Position numbers and translations under genes: made by a program. Positions 17,065 to 25,641 of a DNA stretch of 64,000 nt are shown here, one piece after another. The first letter of the stretch is position 1, and each line of letters opens with the position of its first letter. The notes under the pieces are model-generated. The model saw only the letters and a program-made list of their open reading frames with translations, was not told the origin of the DNA and searched no databases. This stretch comes from Flavobacterium sp. MC2016-06 (GTDB lineage Bacteria > Bacteroidota > Bacteroidia > Flavobacteriales > Flavobacteriaceae), in the NCBI RefSeq assembly GCF_009711165.2, contig NZ_WMID02000013.1, positions 1 through 64,000 on the forward strand, written 5' to 3'.

Positions 17065-17421
17065 ATGAACGAAATCACAACTATTCTCAACGATTTTCTA
17101 ATAGACACAAAATCTACCGCAGCATTAATTTTAAATGGAAAAGGAAAACTAATCACATCCCTTCACATAGACTATGGAGACAGCATTGCTGCCATGAGCG
17201 CTGCAATTTTATCAATGAGTGAAAAGTTCTTGGCTGACTTAGAAAAAGGCACTCTAAAACAACTTTATCTTAAAAGTTCTGAAGGAGTTGTAATTGGCAA
17301 TAAAATCAGCGGTTCAAATTTCATTGTCGCATTTTCAAGGGAAGGCAGTAACCTCGCCTTACTCTTGCGCTCTACAGAAGAAATTTCTGTTGAATTAAGT
17401 AAAAATTCCCTATTAAAATAA
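17065..17421 (+). CDS. Roadblock/LC7-like protein, first gene of module B
   Basis: The 118-residue soluble protein has a Roadblock/LC7 core: helix 1 (EITTILNDFLIDT), strand AALILNGKGKLITS, helix SIAAMSAAILSMSEKFL, strands LKQLYLKSSEGVVIGNK and FIVAFSREG, and helix NLALLLRSTEEI. Its closest match in the window is the product of 5328-5648, in the same first position of the other pair. Such proteins act as homodimer scaffolds for Ras-like GTPases in motility, polarity or trafficking systems. No GTPase lies near. The second gene follows after 30 bases. Confidence 0.78.
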   Translation: MNEITTILNDFLIDTKSTAALILNGKGKLITSLHIDYGDSIAAMSAAILSMSEKFLADLEKGTLKQLYLKSSEGVVIGNKISGSNFIVAFSREGSNLALLLRSTEEISVELSKNSLLK

Positions 17422-17451
17422 CATATCTATTAACAACAAACCTAACAAACT

Positions 17452-17832
17452 ATGAGTAATGATTTTTTAAACGTGTTTTTAAATGAAATGAAAACCAACG
17501 TAAACGGCTTTATAGCTGTAGCAGTTACCGAAATCGAATCAGGCTTAAGTTTTGGAAACTTAACCATCGACCCAGGATTTGATCCTGAATTAGCCGCTGC
17601 TTACAACCTAGAAGTTGTAAAAGCAAAATTAAATGCCGTGAAAGCTTTGAATCTAAACCAAGATATAGAAGACATTTTGATTACTCTTTCCAATCAAATT
17701 CACATTATCGACATTTCACCAAATAAAAAATTTATGATTTATCTGGCTGCTGATTCTGCTAAAGCAAATTTAGGAATGACTAGGGCTATTTTGAGAAAAC
17801 ATAAATCAGAGCTAGAAAAGAATTTAGCTTAA
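17452..17832 (+). CDS. Roadblock/LC7-like protein, second gene of module B
   Basis: The 126-residue paralogue of the product of 4932-5306 matches it at about 78 of 124 hand-aligned positions. The most conserved blocks are NGFIAVAVTE, FDPELAAAYNLEVVKAK, DILITL, QIHI and KANLGMTRA. The pattern of strands and helices and the closing NLGxxR motif fit Roadblock/LC7. The two proteins of a module are both Roadblock-like but differ strongly from each other, which suggests an obligate heteromer (inference). A strong terminator follows immediately. Confidence 0.82.
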   Translation: MSNDFLNVFLNEMKTNVNGFIAVAVTEIESGLSFGNLTIDPGFDPELAAAYNLEVVKAKLNAVKALNLNQDIEDILITLSNQIHIIDISPNKKFMIYLAADSAKANLGMTRAILRKHKSELEKNLA

Positions 17833-17846
17833 TTCATTTTTCAGTT

Positions 17847-17886
17847 AATTAGAACCACTTTAATCAAAGTGGTTCTAATTAATTTT
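17847..17886 (+). terminator. Terminator of Roadblock module B
   Basis: Perfect 15-bp stem, AATTAGAACCACTTT (17847-17861) pairing with 17866-17880, 4-base loop, followed by AATTTTT. Confidence 0.88.
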
Positions 17887-18027
17887 TCCTTCCAAACAAA
17901 ACCTCTTCTTTTATTTAGAATTCTTACAAATAATTTACGCATTGCGTAAATATCCAGCTAATAAATATAATTAATTTCTTTCAAAATTTAATTCTCCACG
18001 TTAAACACTCGTGTCTTAAACATTAAA

Positions 18028-18058
18028 CAAAAAAAACGCCCCTTAAAAGGAGCGCTTA
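18028..18058 (-). terminator. Terminator of the TraR/DksA gene
   Basis: Hairpin cgccccttaaaaggagcg with an A run on its left, which is the U-tract for the reverse strand. It is almost the same sequence as the terminator at 16583-16612, so look-alike hairpins bracket module B. Confidence 0.78.
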
Positions 18059-18079
18059 TTTTTATTTAGTCTTGTAAAA

Positions 18080-18460
18080 TTATCTTTGCAGATTTTTAGC
18101 TTCAATACTCATTGTAGCGTGAGGAACAATTTTAAGCCTTTCTTTGCTAATCAATTTACCTGTTACTTTACAAATACCATATGTTTTATTTTCTACACGG
18201 AATAACGCGTTTTTTAGATCGCGAATAAACTTTTCTTGTCTGATAGCTAACTGTGAGTTTGCTTCTTTTGACATCGTTTCGCTTCCTTCTTCAAAAGCTT
18301 TGAAAGTAGGAGATGTATCATCTGTCCCGTTATTCAAATCATTCATGTAAGCACTTTTTATTAAATCCAGATCGGCTTGTGCTTTTTGTATTTTATTTTG
18401 GATTATTTCTTTGAACTCCGCTAAATCAGCGTCAGAGTATCTTGTAATTTCATCTACCAT
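18080..18460 (-). CDS. TraR/DksA family protein with degenerate zinc finger
   Basis: The 126-residue protein of the DksA/TraR family may bind the RNA polymerase secondary channel. The N-terminal coiled coil (about 10-90) includes ARG-loop-like SPTFKAFEEGSETMSKEAN. The C-terminal finger reads YGICKVTGKLISKERLKIVPHA: only one of the four zinc cysteines remains, as in many Bacteroidota homologues, so zinc binding is probably lost. It follows ileS by 10 bases and is probably co-transcribed with it. The start is a plain ATG. Confidence 0.87.
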   Translation of the reverse strand: MVDEITRYSDADLAEFKEIIQNKIQKAQADLDLIKSAYMNDLNNGTDDTSPTFKAFEEGSETMSKEANSQLAIRQEKFIRDLKNALFRVENKTYGICKVTGKLISKERLKIVPHATMSIEAKNLQR

Positions 18461-18470
18461 GGTATTTATA

Positions 18471-21400
18471 TTATTTTGAAATTAATATCATTGTTTTAAT
18501 ATCATCAAACTCAATTTCTGTGCCGTTTTCTAAAGCGTCTACAAAAACCAAACTCTCTGTTAATGTTTCTGATTTGATGTAATCTTCATTTTTTAGAATT
18601 GCTTCTTCAAGAAGACCACTTCTTTTTATTTGCACTTTAATTTTATCGGTTACTTCAAATCCAGAGTCTTTACGAATATTTTGAATTCTGTTTACCAATT
18701 CTCGCGCAATACCTTCGTTTTTTAATTCTTCGGTGATTGTTATATCAAGCGCAACTGTTATTCCGTTTGAGTTTGCAACCAGCCAACCTTCAATATCCTG
18801 CGATGTTATTTCGACGTCTTCTAATGATAAAGTTACATTATTTCCAGCAATAACAATATCTAGCGTTCCCTGCTTATCTAATTGATTGATTTGATCCGCA
18901 GAAAAACCCTGTATCTCTTTAGAAATCAGACCCATATCTTTTCCGAAACGTGGACCTAACGCTTTAAAATTAGGCTTAATCTGCTTCACTAAAATACCCG
19001 AAGCATCATCTAAAAGTGTGATTTCTTTAACGTTTACTTCGGCTTTTACAAGCTCAGAAATAGCTTCAATTTCAGCACGCTGATTATCGTCAAGCACCGG
19101 AATCATTACCTTTTGCAAAGGTTGACGCACTTTAATCATTTCCTTTTTACGCAGCGATAAAACTAGTGAAGAGATAGTTTGCGCTTTCTGCATTTTGCTT
19201 TCTAACGTTTTATTAACAAAGTTTTCGACAAATTTTGGGAACTCAGCCAAGTGAACACTGGCAAAATTCTCAGTTCCTGTTGAAGCAGTTAAATCTCGGT
19301 ACAATTTATCCATGAAAAAAGGAGCGATTGGAGCACTCAATTTACTTATTGTAAGTAAACAAGTATAAAGCGTTTGATAAGCTGCGATTTTGTCGTGAGC
19401 ATATTCGCCTTTCCAAAAACGACGACGACATAAACGAACGTACCAGTTACTTAAATTTTCCTGAACAAATTCAGAAATAGCTCTTGCTGCTTTTGTAGGC
19501 TCATAATCTGCATAGCATTCGTCAACAAATTTTATTAACGTGTGTAATTCAGACATGATCCATTGATCGATCTCTGGTCTTTCGTTTAACGGAATTTCCG
19601 CTTCAGCGTATTTAAAACCATCAATGTTAGCGTATAAACTAAAGAACGAGTATGTATTATATAAAGTTCCAAAGAATTTACGACGAACCTCAGCTATTCC
19701 TTCAAGGTCAAACTTTAAGTTATCCCAAGGATTTGCATTCATAATCATATACCAACGCGTTGCATCTGGACCGTATTCTGCAATGGTTTTAAATGGGTCT
19801 ATAGTATTTCCTTTACTCTTAGACATTTTAATTCCATCTTTATCTAAAACCAAACCATTTGAAACTACATTTTTGTAAGCCACTTTATCAAAAACTAAAG
19901 TTCCGATAGCGTGTAACGTATAAAACCATCCGCGCGTTTGATCTACACCTTCTGCAATAAAATCTGCAGGAAAATCTTTATTGTCATCGATTTTATCTTT
20001 ATTTTCAAAAGGATAATGCCATTGTGCATAAGGCATTGAACCAGAATCAAACCAAACATCAATTAAATCGCTTTCACGTTTCATTGGTTGTCCTGAAGCC
20101 GAAACCAAAGTAATTCCATCAACTACATTTTTATGTAAATCGATTAAATCATAATTTGATTCAGACATGTTTCCGATTTCAAAACCTTTGAATGGATTTT
20201 CAGTTTGAAAACCAGCTTCAATAGATTTTTCAATTGCGTTGTAAAGTTCTTCGACTGAACCAATAAGAATTTCTTCCTTTTTGTCTTCAGTTCTCCAAAT
20301 TGGCAGTGGAATTCCCCAATATCTAGAACGAGATAAATTCCAGTCGTTGGCATTTTTTAACCAATTCCCAAAACGTCCCTCACCAGTAGATTTTGGTTTC
20401 CAGTTGATAGTTTCGTTCAGATCGAACATTCTATCTTTTACATCAGTTACTTTAATGAACCATGAATCTAGAGGATAATACAAAAGGGGCTCATCTGTTC
20501 TCCAGCTGTGTGGATAACTATGGACGTATTTCTCTACTTTGAATGCTTTATTTTCTTCTTTTAAACGAATTGCTATTTCAACATCAACAGAACGCTCTGG
20601 CGCCTGTCCTGCATCATAATATTCGTTTTTTACATATTTCCCAGCTAAATCACCTAAATGTGATGTAAACTTTCCTTGTAGATCTACTAATGGAACAGCT
20701 GTTCCGTTTTCATCTAAAACTAACATTGGTGGGACTTCTGGAGTTGCTTCTTTAGCAACTTTAGCATCATCTGCACCAAAAGTTGGAGCGGTATGTACAA
20801 TTCCCGTTCCATCTTCTGTAGTTACGAAATCACCAGCAATTACTCTAAATGCATTTTCAGCATTTTGATATGGCAATGTATATTGTAATAATTGTTCGTA
20901 TCTAATTTCAACTAAATCAGCACCTTTTGCTTCTGCTAGTATTATATACGGAATATTTTTGTCTCCAGATTTGAAATTTGAGAAATCAGCTTCATCTGTA
21001 CTTGCAAAAAATCCTTTTCCGAATTGTTTTCCAACTAAATTCTTAGCTAAAACGACATTTACCGGTTCAAAAGTATATTGATTGAAGGTTTTTACTAAAA
21101 CGTAATCAATTTTTGGCCCAACTGTTAAAGCTGTATTTGATGGCAATGTCCAAGGAGTTGTCGTCCAAGCTAAAATGTGAATATCGCCAAAACCTTGTAA
21201 AAATGAAGGTAATGTTTCTGGCAATGTCTTGAATTGAGCTACAATGGTAGTATCTGTAACATCACGATAAGCACCAGGTTGATTTACTTCGTGAGAAGAT
21301 AATCCTGTTCCTGCTTTTGGAGAATATGGTTGAATTGTATAACCTTTGTACAACAAACCTTTATCGTAGATTTGCTTCAAAAGCCACCAAACAGATTCCA

Positions 21401-21872
21401 TATATTTGGGTTTATAAGTAACATATGGATCTTCCATATCTACCCAATATCCCATTTTTTCGGTCAAATCATTCCATACGTCAGTATAACGCATTACGGT
21501 TTTTTTACACGCTTCGTTATATTCTTCGATAGAAATTGTTTTACCAATATCTTCTTTTGTAATTCCTAATTCTTTTTCGGTACCTAATTCTACAGGTAAT
21601 CCGTGTGTATCCCAACCGGCTTTTCTTTTAACTTGAAAACCTTTTTGAGTTTTATATCTGCAAAAAATATCTTTAATCGCACGTGCCATCACGTGGTGAA
21701 TTCCTGGTAATCCGTTTGCTGAAGGCGGACCTTCAAAAAACACATAAGGCTCTGCACCTTCACGCGTTGTTACACTCTTTTCAAATATATTCTCTTTCTT
21801 CCAAAAATCAAGAACTTCTGACGCTACTGTTGGTAAGTCAAGTCCTTTGTATTCAGTAAATTTTGTGCTCAT
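18471..21872 (-). CDS. ileS: Isoleucine-tRNA ligase
   Basis: Class I aminoacyl-tRNA synthetase of 1133 residues that charges tRNA-Ile. Signatures are the HIGH region GPPSANGLPGIHH (about 48-60), GWDTHGLPVE, the editing-domain segment AWTTTPWTLPSNT and KMSKSKGN near residue 680. It is long and lacks the C-terminal cysteine zinc finger of E. coli IleRS. Together with the GLPGIHH variant this suggests the eukaryote-like IleRS class (IleRS2). The reverse-strand leader contains TACTTTCG, one mismatch from the -7 consensus. It is the first gene of an operon with the TraR/DksA gene. Confidence 0.96.
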   Translation of the reverse strand: MSTKFTEYKGLDLPTVASEVLDFWKKENIFEKSVTTREGAEPYVFFEGPPSANGLPGIHHVMARAIKDIFCRYKTQKGFQVKRKAGWDTHGLPVELGTEKELGITKEDIGKTISIEEYNEACKKTVMRYTDVWNDLTEKMGYWVDMEDPYVTYKPKYMESVWWLLKQIYDKGLLYKGYTIQPYSPKAGTGLSSHEVNQPGAYRDVTDTTIVAQFKTLPETLPSFLQGFGDIHILAWTTTPWTLPSNTALTVGPKIDYVLVKTFNQYTFEPVNVVLAKNLVGKQFGKGFFASTDEADFSNFKSGDKNIPYIILAEAKGADLVEIRYEQLLQYTLPYQNAENAFRVIAGDFVTTEDGTGIVHTAPTFGADDAKVAKEATPEVPPMLVLDENGTAVPLVDLQGKFTSHLGDLAGKYVKNEYYDAGQAPERSVDVEIAIRLKEENKAFKVEKYVHSYPHSWRTDEPLLYYPLDSWFIKVTDVKDRMFDLNETINWKPKSTGEGRFGNWLKNANDWNLSRSRYWGIPLPIWRTEDKKEEILIGSVEELYNAIEKSIEAGFQTENPFKGFEIGNMSESNYDLIDLHKNVVDGITLVSASGQPMKRESDLIDVWFDSGSMPYAQWHYPFENKDKIDDNKDFPADFIAEGVDQTRGWFYTLHAIGTLVFDKVAYKNVVSNGLVLDKDGIKMSKSKGNTIDPFKTIAEYGPDATRWYMIMNANPWDNLKFDLEGIAEVRRKFFGTLYNTYSFFSLYANIDGFKYAEAEIPLNERPEIDQWIMSELHTLIKFVDECYADYEPTKAARAISEFVQENLSNWYVRLCRRRFWKGEYAHDKIAAYQTLYTCLLTISKLSAPIAPFFMDKLYRDLTASTGTENFASVHLAEFPKFVENFVNKTLESKMQKAQTISSLVLSLRKKEMIKVRQPLQKVMIPVLDDNQRAEIEAISELVKAEVNVKEITLLDDASGILVKQIKPNFKALGPRFGKDMGLISKEIQGFSADQINQLDKQGTLDIVIAGNNVTLSLEDVEITSQDIEGWLVANSNGITVALDITITEELKNEGIARELVNRIQNIRKDSGFEVTDKIKVQIKRSGLLEEAILKNEDYIKSETLTESLVFVDALENGTEIEFDDIKTMILISK

Positions 21873-22062
21873 TTTATCCTTTTCTTAAACGAGGTGCGAA
21901 AGTAAGGAATTTTGAGGAAAATAGATAAAAGTTGACAGAAAAAAGAACGATCTCAAGCAATTTCGAGTATATTCCGCAAAAAAAATTACTCATTTGAGCA
22001 ATTACAGATGAAAAGCTCTTTTAAAATCCACAAAATTTGTTTTTTTCGAATCTATTAAATAA

Positions 22063-22097
22063 AAAAAAACTACAATTCAAAAGAACTGTAGTTTTAT
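22063..22097 (-). terminator. Terminator of the secreted hypothetical gene
   Basis: Stem AAAACTACA/TGTAGTTTT (22068-22075 with about 22089-22097) flanked by an 8-A run on the left. It is correctly placed for the reverse-strand gene ending at 22122. Confidence 0.8.
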
Positions 22098-22121
22098 ACA
22101 TAATAACATTTTTAATGCTCT

Positions 22122-23717
22122 TTATTTACAAACATCTAAGGCTTGAACAAATGTCCATAACGATTCATAACTTGTATTAAATTCATTCTTATTTGCTCTC
22201 GCAGCCAATACTGGACAAGCTGATGCTAATTCGATAAACTTAGTTCTTGTATTCATTTGCCATCCAACAGAACTGGTTGAATAACCCAAAGCATCAATAC
22301 GTTTTTTTAGAATGATTTCTCCCGAAAGAGATTGATACATTGAAACTGTCTTTCCGTTTAAAATTTCTCTCACAAATCTAAATGCCGGTTTTCCTTTTGC
22401 CGCTTTTGTTCCTTCTTTAAAAGAAACGGTAGAATAAAAATCATTTTCTTTAATAATTAATTTTGAAACTTGATCTGCAAAATAAGTCTTAAATATATGA
22501 TTATGATTTCCGTTTTCATCAGGAATACTCACTGAGATTTTTTTGTCTAAATTATCAATATCTTTCCATTTCGCATATCCAGATATAGTATCGTTTGAAG
22601 TTAAAATAAGTGATACCAAACCATATTTTGGATCATTTTTCAAGAAATAATTCGGATCCATATTTGCCACATCTACAACCGCATCTTCTATTCCATTAGA
22701 TCTTAGCTCAACATCCATGTGCCTTGATTTCACTTGATTTACAGTAAGTAATTCCTTTAAAGATTCATTTCTAAACTTGATTCCTTTACCATCTAAATCA
22801 TCATATTTATTAGCTATTAATTTATCACACCAAATGTCAGATTCGTCCGGCATATCTAAATTATGATAAATTACAGCCAAAGCATAATAAGCTTCATACC
22901 TCAATTTTCTATGCCCTTTTTCGTCTTCCGTATATTTTTTATCGAGACCTTCAAAATATTTTATTGTAGGTTGTAGCTCTACTTTTAAAGGCTCAATATC
23001 TTCATCGTAGTGCATTTTATTAAATACAGCTCGAATATTAGCAAGTGCTTTTAAACTATTTTCATTTTCAGGATGTTTTTTAGAATCTAAAATCCACACA
23101 TAATCTGTTGTCTGTTCGACTATATAACCGTAATCTGGAATTAATCTACTCTCCATATTAGAAATAATATTAGACCAATAACTATTTTTAAGAGATGCAG
23201 GCGACATAATCCCCATACTATTAGCTTGCCCTTGAGTCGGAAAAGAATTTTCTACCGTATAATCGCGAGCCAAGCTGTATTTTTTATTAAGAGAAGGATC
23301 CGCAGTACAAACAACACTATAACTTCCAAAGTCTCTACATTTGAAAACATTTACATAAACAGTTTCCCTTTTTTCATTTCCCTTTGAGTCTTTTGTTACC
23401 AGTATATCTTTCCTTACTTCTTGCAGATTAGCCATTGAATTCTCTAAATTGAATACAATTTCAAGATAACCATTTGATGAAACTTTTTTAAATCCATCTA
23501 TACCCGAATTTTCATTGATATACTCTTGCGCTGCCTTTGCCTCTTCGGCTCTATATGCATTTACAGTGATTTTATAAGTCCTGTTTGCTCGATCTAAAAC
23601 TGGTTTTGGAGGAAGTGTTACATACGACAAGTTAAAACTGTAAGGATCTAAATCAGTTGATTGAGAAAAAACAGATGTTGCCGCTAAAAGCAATAAAAGA
23701 GTAATTATTCTTTTCAT
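22122..23717 (-). CDS. Secreted protein of unknown function (531 aa)
   Basis: A cleavable signal peptide is clear (1-18, ending VFSQ), so the protein is periplasmic or outer-membrane associated. After it comes a beta-rich domain that starts DPYSFNLSYVTLPPKPV (about residues 23-150), then a helical region with TPR-like character (HRKLRYEAYYALAVIYHNL near 270-290), and a C-terminal beta-rich part that ends in a cysteine-containing helix. No T9SS sorting domain or lipobox is visible. I do not recognise the family. A TATATTTG element (complement of 23740-23747) lies 23 bases upstream, and the gene has its own terminator. Confidence 0.8.
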   Translation of the reverse strand: MKRIITLLLLLAATSVFSQSTDLDPYSFNLSYVTLPPKPVLDRANRTYKITVNAYRAEEAKAAQEYINENSGIDGFKKVSSNGYLEIVFNLENSMANLQEVRKDILVTKDSKGNEKRETVYVNVFKCRDFGSYSVVCTADPSLNKKYSLARDYTVENSFPTQGQANSMGIMSPASLKNSYWSNIISNMESRLIPDYGYIVEQTTDYVWILDSKKHPENENSLKALANIRAVFNKMHYDEDIEPLKVELQPTIKYFEGLDKKYTEDEKGHRKLRYEAYYALAVIYHNLDMPDESDIWCDKLIANKYDDLDGKGIKFRNESLKELLTVNQVKSRHMDVELRSNGIEDAVVDVANMDPNYFLKNDPKYGLVSLILTSNDTISGYAKWKDIDNLDKKISVSIPDENGNHNHIFKTYFADQVSKLIIKENDFYSTVSFKEGTKAAKGKPAFRFVREILNGKTVSMYQSLSGEIILKKRIDALGYSTSSVGWQMNTRTKFIELASACPVLAARANKNEFNTSYESLWTFVQALDVCK

Positions 23718-23764
23718 ATAGATTTGTTTTGGTAGGCCAAATATATGAAAATTGAGTTCTGATT

Positions 23765-24478
23765 TTAAGAAAATATTTCTTTCAAAACATCGAGTGATTT
23801 TGGTTTTTTAAATCCATCCAAATGAAAGCTGTAATAATCGATCAAAATCTTAAGCAAGATCTGCCTTTCAATTACATGAAAGACTTTTTGACTGTTGTCA
23901 AATTTTAAATCGATTAGTTTTTTAAGAAGATTTGTTTCGTGTTCTGTAAGTGCGCTCAGGCCATGAAAAAGCGTAAAAACACCTTCGTTCATTTCAAAAA
24001 AAGGCAAATCAATTTCTGAAGTATCGGGATAAAAACCTAAATATTTTGTAGTCTCTAAAAGTAAAATCAAATGAAAATTAGAAATGTCGTCGTGATGATC
24101 CAGCCAAGTCAAAGCGGTTTCTAAAAAAATAAAAAGTGATTCATTTTTTTCTTCCTCTTGAATAGAATAATGCAGCATTTCAGACAAAAACATTACCATC
24201 GTACTTTTTACTATATCAGTATGAATGCTTTGAAACGGAACTGCCGTTTTTATTTCTTTGAAATTTTCTAAAGTTCCTTTGTTCTTATGAACTGCTTCTA
24301 TTTCTAAAATCGATAATGGCTGAAAATAAGCAATTTTCTGACTCGCTTTTCTATTCGAAAAAGCATCGCGCACGAAATACGATTTCAATCCGTTTGAAAG
24401 TGTAAAACATTTTACAATCAAACTTTTTTCTTGAAATTTTAATGATGAAATTACTATTGCTTTTGTTTTGACTTGCAT
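23765..24478 (-). CDS. recO: DNA repair protein RecO
   Basis: RecO of the RecFOR pathway loads RecA on SSB-coated single-stranded DNA and anneals strands. The 237 residues are normal for the family: an N-terminal OB fold (MQVKTKAIVISSLKFQEKS... GLKSYFVRDA, 1-80) and a helical domain. The four-cysteine zinc finger of some RecO proteins is absent. It has an ATG start. In other Bacteroidota recO is close to a porZ-like gene; here two O-acetylation genes stand between. Confidence 0.88.
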   Translation of the reverse strand: MQVKTKAIVISSLKFQEKSLIVKCFTLSNGLKSYFVRDAFSNRKASQKIAYFQPLSILEIEAVHKNKGTLENFKEIKTAVPFQSIHTDIVKSTMVMFLSEMLHYSIQEEEKNESLFIFLETALTWLDHHDDISNFHLILLLETTKYLGFYPDTSEIDLPFFEMNEGVFTLFHGLSALTEHETNLLKKLIDLKFDNSQKVFHVIERQILLKILIDYYSFHLDGFKKPKSLDVLKEIFS

Positions 24479-24594
24479 CGTATTACCTTCTAATTTTCTC
24501 TAATGAAATTACTTTAATTGGTATCCCTTTAGAATTTAATCTTTTTATCTAATATAAAGTAAAAATGACGGCTGCCAATGTTGTGAACTTATAT

Positions 24595-25638
24595 TTACTT
24601 ATCAGTGATAACCTTTTTAATTTCTTCAGATATAATTTTAGATGCAACTGGCGACCAATGTGTATCGTCAAAAAAATAAACATCTCTTTTATTTTTTAAT
24701 TGAGCTGACAAATTTTTTTTTGAATCGATATATATATAATCTTTTTTAAGAGGAGCTAAGTATTTAAAAAATAATGGTTCTGAAAAATGTTTTTTATCAG
24801 CGATATAGTCATAATAAAGATCATATTTATCTGGTGCAGGTAACACAATCAATTTCATTTTTTTATGCTTTAATTTATTTGATAAATCATTTAAGACATC
24901 ATTTAATTTTTGAACTGCTATAAAATCATTATTAAATTTTAGACATTCTAAATCCTCATGAAAAAAAAGCAATTTATTAGAATTATTACTGAATAATTTA
25001 TTTGTTTTAAGAGTTACATTGTAAACAATTTCATTAGACAAATAGTTATTCTCATAATAATACCTAAACATAGACAAAGGAAAGTTGATTGTTTTTGATG
25101 AAAAGAATTTATCTTTCTGGTTTTCTTTTATTGGTAATCTTTTATGATCGTTGATTAAATTATCTAATTGAGAAATCATTATTTTTTTTGATATATTAAT
25201 ATCCTGCACATTATAAACAAAATTTCTTTCTACATTTTCCAGTAACACATATTCAACATTATTCTTCTCAAAAAAATCACCATTCAACAATCCATATAAA
25301 GTTTCTATTTGATTTTCAGAAATAAATCTATCCACATGTAAAACTTCATAATTTTCAGCTAAATAATTTTTATATCCAAAATTACCTTGCTCAGAAAATG
25401 AGTCGCCAATAGTGAGAATTTTTGCTTTTTTATTTTTTATTCTCGAAACTTTATAAAAATAAATATTACGCTTAAATTCATTATTGAATACACTTCTGTT
25501 TTCTCTAATAAAATTCGGAAAATATCCCAAACGTAATAAATCGGGCGATTCAGATCTACTGTAAAACAATATCGTAATTATAAAAAGAGACAAAAAGGGA
25601 ATTACAAAGATGGATGTTTTTATAATAAATTTTTTCAT
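24595..25638 (-). CDS. AlgX/AlgJ-like SGNH O-acetyltransferase partner
   Basis: A 347-residue protein with an N-terminal membrane anchor (about 5-26) and a periplasmic SGNH-hydrolase-like domain. The nucleophile motif is GDSFSEQG with S80. The acid/base pair is FDDTHWSP (D324, H327), typical of AlgX/AlgJ/AlgV-type acetyltransferases. Its stop is followed by a spacer without a clear terminator. It starts 3 bases after the MBOAT gene, so the two are co-transcribed. The pair probably transfers acetyl groups to an exported polysaccharide; the polymer is unknown. Confidence 0.82.
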   Translation of the reverse strand: MKKFIIKTSIFVIPFLSLFIITILFYSRSESPDLLRLGYFPNFIRENRSVFNNEFKRNIYFYKVSRIKNKKAKILTIGDSFSEQGNFGYKNYLAENYEVLHVDRFISENQIETLYGLLNGDFFEKNNVEYVLLENVERNFVYNVQDINISKKIMISQLDNLINDHKRLPIKENQKDKFFSSKTINFPLSMFRYYYENNYLSNEIVYNVTLKTNKLFSNNSNKLLFFHEDLECLKFNNDFIAVQKLNDVLNDLSNKLKHKKMKLIVLPAPDKYDLYYDYIADKKHFSEPLFFKYLAPLKKDYIYIDSKKNLSAQLKNKRDVYFFDDTHWSPVASKIISEEIKKVITDK

Positions 25639-25641
25639 ACA

